Assembly (NCBI GenBank): GCA_024638395.1
Contig: JAHEKK010000069.1
Coordinates: forward strand, 1 to 10,314
DNA: 10,314 nucleotides
Origin: Gemmatimonadota bacterium
GTDB taxonomy: Bacteria; Gemmatimonadota; Gemmatimonadetes; Longimicrobiales; Gaopeijiaceae
Reading direction: 5' to 3'
Position numbers and translations under genes: made by a program. The notes under the pieces are model-generated. The model searched no databases, was not told the DNA's origin, and saw nothing but the letters and a program-made list of their open reading frames with translations. Shown in pieces: positions 1 through 6,888 of this stretch; positions within the stretch are counted from its first letter, which is position 1; every line of letters starts with the position of its first letter.

Positions 1-12
1 CGCTCGGCCATG

Positions 13-1254
13 TCAGCCACCCAGATCGAATGCCAGGATACGGTCGCTCTTTCGAACGCACGGGTACCGCGCCCTGAGATGATCCGCGAATCCCCGATAG
101 TAATCGAGCCACCAGAAGGCCGACCGCTCGAATACGATGAAATCGCCGCCGCAATGGCGCATGCGGTCGAGTTCCCGGATAGCCGCGTCGTCACCGTCCG
201 GGTTGCCCCCGTGTGCACCCCCGATCTCCGGAAACGGGAGCGCGCGGCGTCCTGCCACCGATTGCGGAAGAAGGCAGCTGTCGCCGACCAGGAGCAGTGT
301 CGCCCCCTCGGGAACCACGGCGGCGATCTCGCGGTCGGCCAGTGTTCGTTCTTCCAGCCACTCCGAGAGGTCTGTGCCCCCGGCCACCTGTGAGGTAGGC
401 CATCCGGCCTGCTCGCGGTGACGCTGCCAACGATCGCGGGCCGGGTGCGTGAAGCCGTCGTGCCAGGGCTTGGACGGACCGGTGAAGTGCCAGATACCAG
501 GTTCCTCGAGCAGCACCTCCCGTGAGTCCTTCATCCGTTCTTTGAACGATGACTCCGGCCAACGTTCGAGCCAGAGAAGGCTGGTGGCTACGTTCCAGCG
601 CGGATCGATGAGTCCCACATCGCCGGAAAGCACGGCGTTCAGTCCCTCTTGATCCCGGAACGTCAACTTGTCTGCGTGCTCGCGCAGGTATGCAAGGACC
701 CGCCCGGCGATCCCCTTTGCCCTCCACCGCGCGAGATTCAGGACCAGGACTCCCGCATTGAAGTAGGGATTGTTGGCCTGAGGCGATTCTCGAAGGTTGA
801 CGGGCCCACCGGGCCAACCAAGAAAGGGGATGAGGTAGTCCTGGACCGCCAGCAGGGCCTTCCCTTCGAACGGTACGTTCCACAGCTCGCTGAGGTCGGC
901 TTCAACCAGCACGTCACTATCCAGGTAGATGGCCCTTTCGAAAGACGGGGGCACGGCCTCCGCGATGAGGAGCGTGAAATACGTCGCCGCCGTAACGTGT
1001 CCCGAGACCCAGAGGTCTTCGAGGCGGGCCATGTCCGGCTCATACCACCGGATCGTTACTCCTGGACGGGCCTTGTCGACGGTCTTCTCGAGCTTCCCGC
1101 GCCTTTCCGGATCGATGCCACCGTCAATGAGGTAGACGACCGGATCACAGTCTTGGTGCAAGTTGACCAGCGCAGAGTGCAGGGTCACCGCCAGAGGCAT
1201 GGCGTAGGCGTCGTCGGCCCCACACACGAGAACGAGCGGCTCGGCGCTAGGCAT
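13..1254 (-). CDS. GT8-like glycosyltransferase with an extra C-terminal domain
   Basis: A 413-residue protein with the signature of retaining GT-A enzymes of family GT8 (LPS galactosyl/glucosyltransferase and glycogenin type). Seen: a core at about residues 6-285; YLDSDVLVEADL at 110-121, where DSD (112-114) is the metal/nucleotide-sugar DxD motif; YFNAGVLVLNLARWR at 164-178; DQEGLN at 201-206; HFTGPSKPW at 256-264, the family's usual late HxxGxxKPW motif. It has no signal peptide or membrane helix, so it is probably cytoplasmic. After the GT8 core comes a separate domain at about 296-411 (VPEGATLLLVGD, then FWWLDYYRGFADHL), a type of module I recall at the ends of other glycan-related proteins; its function is unknown to me. 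The ATG lies inside the end of the upstream GT gene (8-base overlap), suggesting translational coupling. The TGA stop is within the window, so the gene is complete. Donor and acceptor sugars cannot be deduced. Confidence 0.9.
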   Translation of the reverse strand: MPSAEPLVLVCGADDAYAMPLAVTLHSALVNLHQDCDPVVYLIDGGIDPERRGKLEKTVDKARPGVTIRWYEPDMARLEDLWVSGHVTAATYFTLLIAEAVPPSFERAIYLDSDVLVEADLSELWNVPFEGKALLAVQDYLIPFLGWPGGPVNLRESPQANNPYFNAGVLVLNLARWRAKGIAGRVLAYLREHADKLTFRDQEGLNAVLSGDVGLIDPRWNVATSLLWLERWPESSFKERMKDSREVLLEEPGIWHFTGPSKPWHDGFTHPARDRWQRHREQAGWPTSQVAGGTDLSEWLEERTLADREIAAVVPEGATLLLVGDSCLLPQSVAGRRALPFPEIGGAHGGNPDGDDAAIRELDRMRHCGGDFIVFERSAFWWLDYYRGFADHLRARYPCVRKSDRILAFDLGG

Positions 1255-2410
1255 AGCTCATCGCCCCTTCGAGCAAGCGCCCGAGCACTTTGTCCGAGTC
1301 GAAGTACTGCTCGGCCAGGCTTCGAGCCGCCTCGGAGTGGCGAGCGTAGTGTGCCTCTACCTCGCGAATACCGTCCACAGCCTCATCGCCGGTCCGGAAA
1401 GCCAGAACCCCCTCCCCAACCGGGATGACCGGAGCGAATCCGGTGTCCTGGACGACGACCGGCCGACCCGCAGCGAGGTAGCACGCAGAGCGGCCACTGA
1501 ACCAGCCGGACTGGCCGACGACGTAGCCTTCCTTGGCAACGGTCCACTCCGCCTTGGACGTTTCGATATAGGAGCGGTAGCTGTCGAGATCGGGACAGAC
1601 CCGTGCTGCCTCTACTACCTGCCACCCGCGATGAACCAGGAGCTCCCGGGGCCCCCGGCGGGTCTTCCCTTCCCCCAGCGCAACCTCGAGCGTCGTGGGC
1701 GCCACCCTCGAGGGTAGGTCGAGGAAGCGCCGAAACTCGACGTCCTTCTGTCCGTACGAGCGACCCTCGTACTCGAGGCCCTTGAAGCTCGTCCAGTTCA
1801 TCACGGTGGTGAAGACATCACGGTGGGGCGTCTCCGGGTGCCACTCTGAAAGCAGGATCGGCTTCCGCATCGGGAGCCATGTGTGACCGGTGTCGGGCAC
1901 TGCAGGGGAGAAGCACTCCCCATAGCTGAAGAGGACGTCGTGGGTGTCGATCAGACGGCGAAAGTGGGTCTGCCCTCCCGCAAGCTTCACTTGGGTGAAC
2001 ACCGGGTCCGTGTCCACGAAGGACAGAACGGGAATGTGCCGAAGACGGTTGGGGTGCTGAAGGGATCCGGAGATGTTTATCAGCAGGTCTGCCGATCCGA
2101 GGACTTCGGCTCTCCGCCTGTCCGACATCCCGTACCACCTCGATCCGAATTCGAAGTGGTATGCCCAACGGTCATCCAGACCGTAGCGCGACATGACGCG
2201 GGCGAGGTACTCGACGGCGAACCCGGCTTCCTTGGCCACCGAAGCCTTCGAGGCATCGTACGGACAAAGGCCCGTATCCTCGAGGTAGTAGACATCGTGC
2301 CCCAGCTCGGACAAGCCGACGAGGTACTGGAGATAGTCCCAGGTCACGCCGCCGAGGGGATACTGACCGATCAGGCCCGAAACGACGATGCGAAGCCGGG
2401 AGGTGCTCAC
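1247..2410 (-). CDS. GT-B fold glycosyltransferase, CgeB/GT4-like
   Basis: A 387-residue protein resembling GT-B glycosyltransferases of the CgeB/YkvP type. The N-terminal Rossmann half opens with RLRIVVSGLIG, then a glycine turn and helix at 20-38 (GGVTWDYLQYLVGLSELGH), then VYYLEDTG at 40-47. The C-terminal half carries the likely nucleotide-sugar site: an E..K.E segment around 283-294, GWFSGRSACYLAAGRPVVVQDTGF at 302-325, then DEAVDGIREVEAHY and a terminal AEQYFDSDKVLGRLL helix. There is no signal peptide or membrane helix. It starts with GTG inside a GTGA overlap with the preceding fusion gene and runs into the GT8 gene by 8 bases, so all three are very likely one transcript with coupled translation. 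A GGCGGA stretch lies just upstream of the GTG. Substrate is unknown. Family-level assignment is firm as a glycosyltransferase, less firm as CgeB-type. Confidence 0.85.
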   Translation of the reverse strand: MSTSRLRIVVSGLIGQYPLGGVTWDYLQYLVGLSELGHDVYYLEDTGLCPYDASKASVAKEAGFAVEYLARVMSRYGLDDRWAYHFEFGSRWYGMSDRRRAEVLGSADLLINISGSLQHPNRLRHIPVLSFVDTDPVFTQVKLAGGQTHFRRLIDTHDVLFSYGECFSPAVPDTGHTWLPMRKPILLSEWHPETPHRDVFTTVMNWTSFKGLEYEGRSYGQKDVEFRRFLDLPSRVAPTTLEVALGEGKTRRGPRELLVHRGWQVVEAARVCPDLDSYRSYIETSKAEWTVAKEGYVVGQSGWFSGRSACYLAAGRPVVVQDTGFAPVIPVGEGVLAFRTGDEAVDGIREVEAHYARHSEAARSLAEQYFDSDKVLGRLLEGAMSYA

Positions 2411-5229
2411 GATGTCCGCCGGGCCCCATCAGGCGACGAGGGGTAGTCGGCTCCGGAGGGTGGAGGTCCCACGCCCAAGCTCAGTTGACCCAGTGCCGGT
2501 GCCGATGGGGCGACCATATGGTAGCCAGTAGCCAGGGCCGTTTGCCCACCCCCCCCTTGCTCCTCGATCGGAAGGCGTGCATGCGAGCTCTCCCCGTCCA
2601 TCACCAGGGCCCCCATTTCCGCGGCGACCTTCTCGAGGCCGTCCAATACGGTTGCCTCGGCACACCCCACATCGAGCATCACGCGAACGAGGAAGAAGAA
2701 CGAGGCGAGGAAAGAGAGGACACTCGGAAGCCACGTTCCGCCCGGTGGCGGGATCGTGATGAAACCGGCCAAGATGGTCAGGAGCAGCACCGGCAAGGCT
2801 CTCACCGAAGGGCTTAGTCGAAGCCGTACGAGCTGTCTTCCCTGTCCGTGCTCTTCGGTCGCGGTCAGGAGGCGCACCCGCCCTACCACTCCGCCACGTA
2901 CCTCGAGATCCCAGCCCTCGTACGGTCCCGGTCGAAGCACCGGGACACCCTCCCTGGCCAAGCACCGTTCGAGTGCCTCCACCCATGCGGACGGCGTGTG
3001 CCAACGCTCGCTCCAAAGTGCGCCTTCGCGGACGCCCAACCAACTCCACCCTCGGAGTCCGCGACGGCGCCAGATGGTCAGCCCCTGTGCTAAACGACCA
3101 CGGAGACGCGCCGCGGGCTGCACGAGATGCAACAGTCCCACGGTGGTTCGATACCGTAGCTTGCCCAAGAATCCCAGCCCCGCCGGAGCGGATGCCCGGA
3201 CCGCACCCTTGACCGCCTGCGCGACCGAGGCCATCACCGCCAAGGTCAGGATCGGCGTGGACACGACCAGGAGTGGGCGCCAGGCGAGTCCGAGAAGAAC
3301 CAGAGGCAGAAGCAGCCCGAGAATGAGGTACCACTCGGGCATCAAGGGGAGGGCCCACCACGTCCCGGGTGCGCGTTCGTAGAGGGACTGGTATGGAGCC
3401 TCGCCCCAAAGACCGTGGTACACGCGCTGCGGCCGTACCAGGGCCTGGGCCGTTCCGCGACCGTAGATCCGTCCCGCCCACGACACGTGCCCAACGACGT
3501 TGTATTTCCCGGGCCACTTGTCCTCGAGGAGCGCCTCGGCCCGCCCGTAGCCCACCTGTTGCTTCAGGTACCTGCGTATGGACGGACGCCGGTGGTGCCA
3601 GACCAAGGCTCCAGGGTGGTGGCCGATCTTCCACCCGCGTTCCTGGATCCGCCAGCACACGTCCACGTCGTCCCCGGCCGTGCAGAACCTGGGATCGAAG
3701 CCACCGATCTCGCGCAGCCGATCGCGGCGAAAGGCCATGTTGCACCCCGGGACGTGCTCGGCTTCCTGATCGGAAAGCAGCACGTGGACGGGGCCGCCCG
3801 GAGAGTTCGCCACCGCCTGGGCCAGGGGGGGATCGGTCGCCGGAGCGAGGTTGGGCCCCCCCACGCATGTCCAATCCGCCTCCTTGAAGGCGTGGACGAC
3901 GTAGCGAAGCCAGTGAGGGTCCGGGTACGCGTCGTCATCCAGGTAGACGACGATCTCACCCTCGGCCTGTTTGAGGCCGGTGTTGCGGGCCGAGCTCAGT
4001 CCCCTGTTTGCCGTGCGAATGAGGCGGGCCGGGTACCCAACCACGATCTCCGAAGTGCCGTCGGTGGAGCCGTCGTCAACAACGATCACTTCGAAGTCGG
4101 GGTAGTCGACCTCCTGCAGGCGGCTCAGCGTTTCAGCGATGGTCTCGGATCCGTTGTAGGTGCAGATGACCACGGAGACCTTCGGCGCATCCTCACCGGG
4201 GGGCAAGGGAACGGCCGACAGAGTCCTCCGCACCGTCTCGAGGGCCGGCTTTGGCTCTCTACGCCGGCTGGTCAATCCAAACTCCCAGTCCTCGATCGCC
4301 TGTCCTCCTCGGTACCAATCGTCAGTCCATGAGAAGACGAAGAGGCCGGCGCAACCGCTGTCGAAGGCGGTGCGGATCTGCCATTCGAGGCTGTCAGCCT
4401 GAGCTCTGGTTCCGTTCCGAAGGCTGTCGAGACCCACTTCGCCGAGGAGAAGGGGACGGTCACGAGCCAGGTTGTGGAGGCGGGCGAGGTATTTCCTCAG
4501 CTGGAGCCGCTGCTCGAGGAAGACGTTGAAGACGAGGAGGTCTAGGAAGGGAAGCTCGAGATACTCTGTCGTGGGGTAGTTGACGTAGGTGACTAGGGCC
4601 GCCGGATCCTCTTCCTTCGCTGCGGAGTAGAGGCGGCGGATGAAGGACTGGGTCCGTCGGGTGCCGTGCCAGCGAACGATCGGCGAGGGGATCTCGTTCC
4701 CGACCGCGTAGCAGAGGATGCCGGGGTGCCCGGCGTACGCCCGCACGGTGCTTCGGATCGTCGCCTCGATCTCACGGTGCATCCGCTGATCCAGGAACGT
4801 CACGTGCTGAGCCCACGGGATCCCCACCATCACCAGCATCCCGAGAGACGCCGCCTCGTCCAGCAACCACTCAGGGGGGGGCGTGTAGGTACGGACGGCG
4901 TTGAAACCGTTCGCCGCCATCATTCGGAGGTCTTGCTCAGCGACAGAACGCGCCGGGAACTGCGACCCGTCCGGCCCAGGCGCAAACGTGCCGTACGTCG
5001 TGCCCTTTACGTAGAGCTTCTTTCCAGACCGTTCGAGGAACGAGCCATGAGCGACGGGAAGAGAATTGTCAGATGGGAAACGGCCTCGATCCACGGGCGG
5101 GGCACCTACCTGGGATGAGTACACACGGGGGCGGTCTGGGCTCTCGGGATACAACGTATCGGTCTGGGCAGGGGGGTCGCGAGTCTGTGCGTGCAAGGCT
5201 CGGACCCTGGATCGAACGGCCCGCGGCAT
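2407..5229 (-). CDS. Glycoside hydrolase (clan A)-GT2 glycosyltransferase fusion, membrane-anchored
   Basis: About 940 residues from the chosen ATG. Domain 1 (about 61-340) is a GH2/GH5-like TIM barrel: KKLYVKGTTYG, GFNAVRTYTPP, VGNEIPSP with candidate acid/base Glu179, LLLGEVGLDS with candidate nucleophile Glu264, and FVFSWTDDW. Domain 2 (about 350-585) is an inverting GT2: KVSVVICTYNG, VIVVDDGSTDGT, YLDDDAYPD (DDD 431-433), AGDDVDVCWR (518-527) and QQVGYGRAEALL (557-568), which resembles the QxxRW-region helix of processive relatives but is not a clear QxxRW. Two hydrophobic helices follow (about 632-649, 650-673), then a soluble segment containing WDLEVRGG and a run that hydrolyses no obvious known motif, then two more helices (about 811-826, 834-852). 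The start is uncertain: this ATG has GGAG ten bases upstream; ATG 5310 or GTG 5094 are alternatives, and domain homology begins only near 5050. First gene of the overlapping operon. Trimming or releasing the glycan made by its own GT2 is an attractive inferred role. Confidence 0.87.
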   Translation of the reverse strand: MPRAVRSRVRALHAQTRDPPAQTDTLYPESPDRPRVYSSQVGAPPVDRGRFPSDNSLPVAHGSFLERSGKKLYVKGTTYGTFAPGPDGSQFPARSVAEQDLRMMAANGFNAVRTYTPPPEWLLDEAASLGMLVMVGIPWAQHVTFLDQRMHREIEATIRSTVRAYAGHPGILCYAVGNEIPSPIVRWHGTRRTQSFIRRLYSAAKEEDPAALVTYVNYPTTEYLELPFLDLLVFNVFLEQRLQLRKYLARLHNLARDRPLLLGEVGLDSLRNGTRAQADSLEWQIRTAFDSGCAGLFVFSWTDDWYRGGQAIEDWEFGLTSRRREPKPALETVRRTLSAVPLPPGEDAPKVSVVICTYNGSETIAETLSRLQEVDYPDFEVIVVDDGSTDGTSEIVVGYPARLIRTANRGLSSARNTGLKQAEGEIVVYLDDDAYPDPHWLRYVVHAFKEADWTCVGGPNLAPATDPPLAQAVANSPGGPVHVLLSDQEAEHVPGCNMAFRRDRLREIGGFDPRFCTAGDDVDVCWRIQERGWKIGHHPGALVWHHRRPSIRRYLKQQVGYGRAEALLEDKWPGKYNVVGHVSWAGRIYGRGTAQALVRPQRVYHGLWGEAPYQSLYERAPGTWWALPLMPEWYLILGLLLPLVLLGLAWRPLLVVSTPILTLAVMASVAQAVKGAVRASAPAGLGFLGKLRYRTTVGLLHLVQPAARLRGRLAQGLTIWRRRGLRGWSWLGVREGALWSERWHTPSAWVEALERCLAREGVPVLRPGPYEGWDLEVRGGVVGRVRLLTATEEHGQGRQLVRLRLSPSVRALPVLLLTILAGFITIPPPGGTWLPSVLSFLASFFFLVRVMLDVGCAEATVLDGLEKVAAEMGALVMDGESSHARLPIEEQGGGGQTALATGYHMVAPSAPALGQLSLGVGPPPSGADYPSSPDGARRTS

Positions 5230-5542
5230 AAGGACCCGGCTCCGGTGGAATGCCCCGTCCCTTCTCGCCACCGGGCACTCGCTGTCGGCGTTGGGAAAGC
5301 GTATCACCATGCTTTCGTGACCTGGATGTTGCGATTGGGCCGCAGGGGTGTGGGACACCGTCGACGGGCCATCCGAGGTGTGCCCGACGCCTCCGCAACC
5401 CGGGGCGCGGGGTGGCGAGGCACAGGCGTTCCCGCCGACTGTGACCGCCCTTCCGTCTTGCGGAGCGCGCTCCAGGGCCTCTGGCCTGACGGCTCGTCGG
5501 ACGTCTGGAACTGCACCTTTGGGCGAGAGCGGGGAGGGATCA
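5230..5542. other. Divergent intergenic region between the glycan operon and the M20 pseudogene
   Basis: This roughly 310-base stretch should hold the operon's promoter (minus strand) and the former promoter of the peptidase (plus strand). I see no clear -35/-10 pair on either strand, which is common in GC-rich bacteria. A short inverted repeat lies at 5347-5359 (GGTGT, GGG spacer, ACACC); it could be an operator half-pair or chance. The minus-strand reading frame of the fusion gene stays open across the whole region and into the peptidase gene, but the encoded residues are Pro/Arg/Ser-rich with no domain, so I treat it as non-coding, except that the operon could start as early as 5310. Confidence 0.6.
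5533..5542 (+). promoter_or_regulatory. Shine-Dalgarno that decides a TTG start for the M20 pseudogene
   Basis: GGAGGG at 5533-5538 is followed by four bases and then TTG at 5543. No ATG or GTG in this frame lies close to the start of the signal peptide, so the strong ribosome site picks the TTG. Confidence 0.6.
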
Positions 5543-6381
5543 TTGCACATCCACAGAGTCATCCCCGGTCTCGGGCTCCTCGCTCGGAGAGGCACTCTCC
5601 CCAGGGGGTCCGCCGCGGCCCTGTTCTTGGTGTGCGTGGCCCCCTTCCCCTCCACCGCCCAGGAGCTCACCCCCGAGGAAGCCCGCCTCGTGCAGTGGGT
5701 CGACGAGAACGTCGCGGAGGCAGAAGCGCTCCTCCAGACCCTGGTCGACATCAACAGCGGGACGATGAATCACGCCGGAGTCCAGGAGGTCGGGCGCAAT
5801 CTCCGCCACGAATTCGACGCTCTGGGCTTCGAGACGCAGTGGTCCGACCAGACCCAGTCCCATGTGAACCGTGCAGGCCACCTCCTTGCATCCATGGAGG
5901 GGACCGCCGGGCGAAAGATGCTGTTGATCGGACACCTGGACACGGTGTTTCGAGGAAGAAGACGCGTTCCGGCGCTTCCAGCGGACTGGAGACGGCTGGG
6001 CGACCGGTCCGGGCATCGACGACATGAAGTCGGGAGAAGTGATCGCCCTGTTCGCCCTGAAGGCCATGGCCGCCGCCGGGGTCCTGGACGGAGCTCAGAT
6101 CCGGGTCGTCTACGCAGGAGACTAGGAGAGCCCCGGGGCACCCCTCGAGGAGGCTCGCCGGGATCTGATCGAAGCCGGCCAATGGGACGACGTGGCGCTC
6201 GGGTTCAGGCGGGGATCCGGGACGATGAGGCGGAGTGGGCCACCGTCGCCCGCCGAGGCTCATCGGGCTGGAAGCTCACCGTGACGGGCGCCAGGCCCAC
6301 TCTTCCCGGATCTTCACTGGGGACGTGGGTGCGGGAGCCATCTTCTAGGCTGCCCGGATCCTCCACGATTTCTACGGCCGC
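5543..6381 (+). pseudogene. Broken secreted M20-family metallopeptidase (glutamate carboxypeptidase-like)
   Basis: Remnant of a zinc-dependent M20 carboxypeptidase. It begins at TTG with a signal peptide (Arg-rich n-region, core SAAALFLVCVAPF, likely cleavage after STAQ). The intact start reads VDINSGTMNHAGVQEVG and then MLLIGHLDTVF, with the first zinc-ligand His. A one-base insertion at about 5951 shifts frame; the shifted frame continues with EEEDAFRRFQRTGDGW and GPGIDDMKSGEV (bridging Asp). The codon for the expected catalytic Glu of the GDEE-type motif is TAG at 6123-6125 (seen: YAGD-stop-ESPG). A one-base loss at about 6207 restores the first frame (AGIRDDEAEWATVARRG), a further loss at about 6299 shifts again (SSRIFTGDVGAGAIF), and a second TAG sits at 6346-6348 before AARILHDFYGR. 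About 280 codons remain where the family usually has near 400; the C-terminal zinc His is gone. Flanking genes have intact frames, so sequencing error is unlikely. Confidence 0.88.
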
Positions 6382-6382
6382 A

Positions 6383-6705
6383 TCAAACGAACTTGGCTTG
6401 GCCCGATTCCACGTATGCCAGGTCGGCCTGAGGCTTGGTTTGCAGGGCGAAGAACCCCCAGGTGGGGCAATGGTAATCGCCGAATTCCATGATGGTCACG
6501 GGAGCGTCCGGATCCCCGTACTCCACGCCTTGGGCCAGTTGGACCAGCTCGGCGTCGTCCAGACCGCTGAGGTCCGTGGGCGCGACGGTGCCCCTCGGCG
6601 CGCTCAGCCAGAGCCCGTCGCCACCGCCCCCGTCAGTCCCATGGCCGCCAAGGCGATATAGACCTTCTTCAGCGGTGTCTGAAGGCTCCGGTTGGAACTG
6701 GCCAT
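6383..6705 (-). pseudogene. Truncated, frameshifted DsbA/thioredoxin-like gene
   Basis: Remnant of a membrane-anchored thioredoxin-fold (Thioredoxin_4/DsbA-like) oxidoreductase. The ATG at 6703-6705 has a GGGAGG site 4 bases upstream. It encodes a basic start followed by an anchor helix (LQTPLKKVYIALAAMGLTGAVATG). The frame then ends within three codons unless one base lost near 6612 is restored, after which it reads LWLSAPRG, a linker, and EYGDPDAPVTIMEFGDYHCPTW. In the family this segment is normally DYxCPxC; here the second Cys is Trp (TGG at 6458-6460), so the redox pair is lost. The sequence stops after GQAKFV at TGA 6383-6385, where relatives continue with an aromatic-Asp-Phe-Pro segment and over 100 more residues. 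It meets the M20 remnant tail-to-tail with no spacer. Confidence 0.82.
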
Positions 6706-6888
6706 GGGTCCTCCCGTCGATTCGTGAGGTTACGCGGACGTGGGTTCCCGGAATTCCCTCTCCGAGTTTGGACAAGAGTGGCCGGAGGGATCCGTTTCGT
6801 CTAGGATCGACCCTGCCCAGCGCGGGTTGCCTGCCCGACGCTTTCAGGGTGGCACGCTCCACGCCCTCCCGTACCCATCAAGCAACGG
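6706..6888. other. Divergent intergenic region before the kinase gene
   Basis: About 180 bases between the dead DsbA-like gene and the kinase gene. It should contain the kinase promoter. A TAGGAT at 6802-6807 could be a -10 element on the plus strand, but no good -35 sits 16-18 bases before it; TTGGAC at 6768-6773 is too far away. No convincing Shine-Dalgarno precedes the kinase ATG, so a short-leader or leaderless transcript is possible. Confidence 0.4.
6710..6715 (-). promoter_or_regulatory. Shine-Dalgarno of the DsbA-like pseudogene
   Basis: Reads GGGAGG on the minus strand, four bases before ATG 6703-6705. It supports this start rather than the longer open frame reaching 6862, whose extra residues do not look like protein. 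Confidence 0.6.

Noticed and set aside
649..1428. A 259-codon plus-strand frame opposite the GT8-like gene
   Set aside because: It mirrors the GT8-like gene, has no recognisable domain and crosses the gene boundary.
2429..3874. A 481-codon minus-strand frame inside the GH-GT2 gene
   Set aside because: It is a shadow of the GT2 and C-terminal coding sequence in another frame, Arg/Gly/Pro-rich and without motifs.
5230..5754. Extension of the GH-GT2 fusion to an upstream ATG at 5754
   Set aside because: The added residues look non-protein-like and the first part runs antisense through the signal peptide and start of the M20 remnant; known homology begins only near 5050.
5543..6705. The two remnants as evidence of phase variation or programmed frameshifting
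   Set aside because: The indels are not in homopolymer or repeat tracts long enough for slippage, several lesions coexist, and both genes lack their 3' ends.
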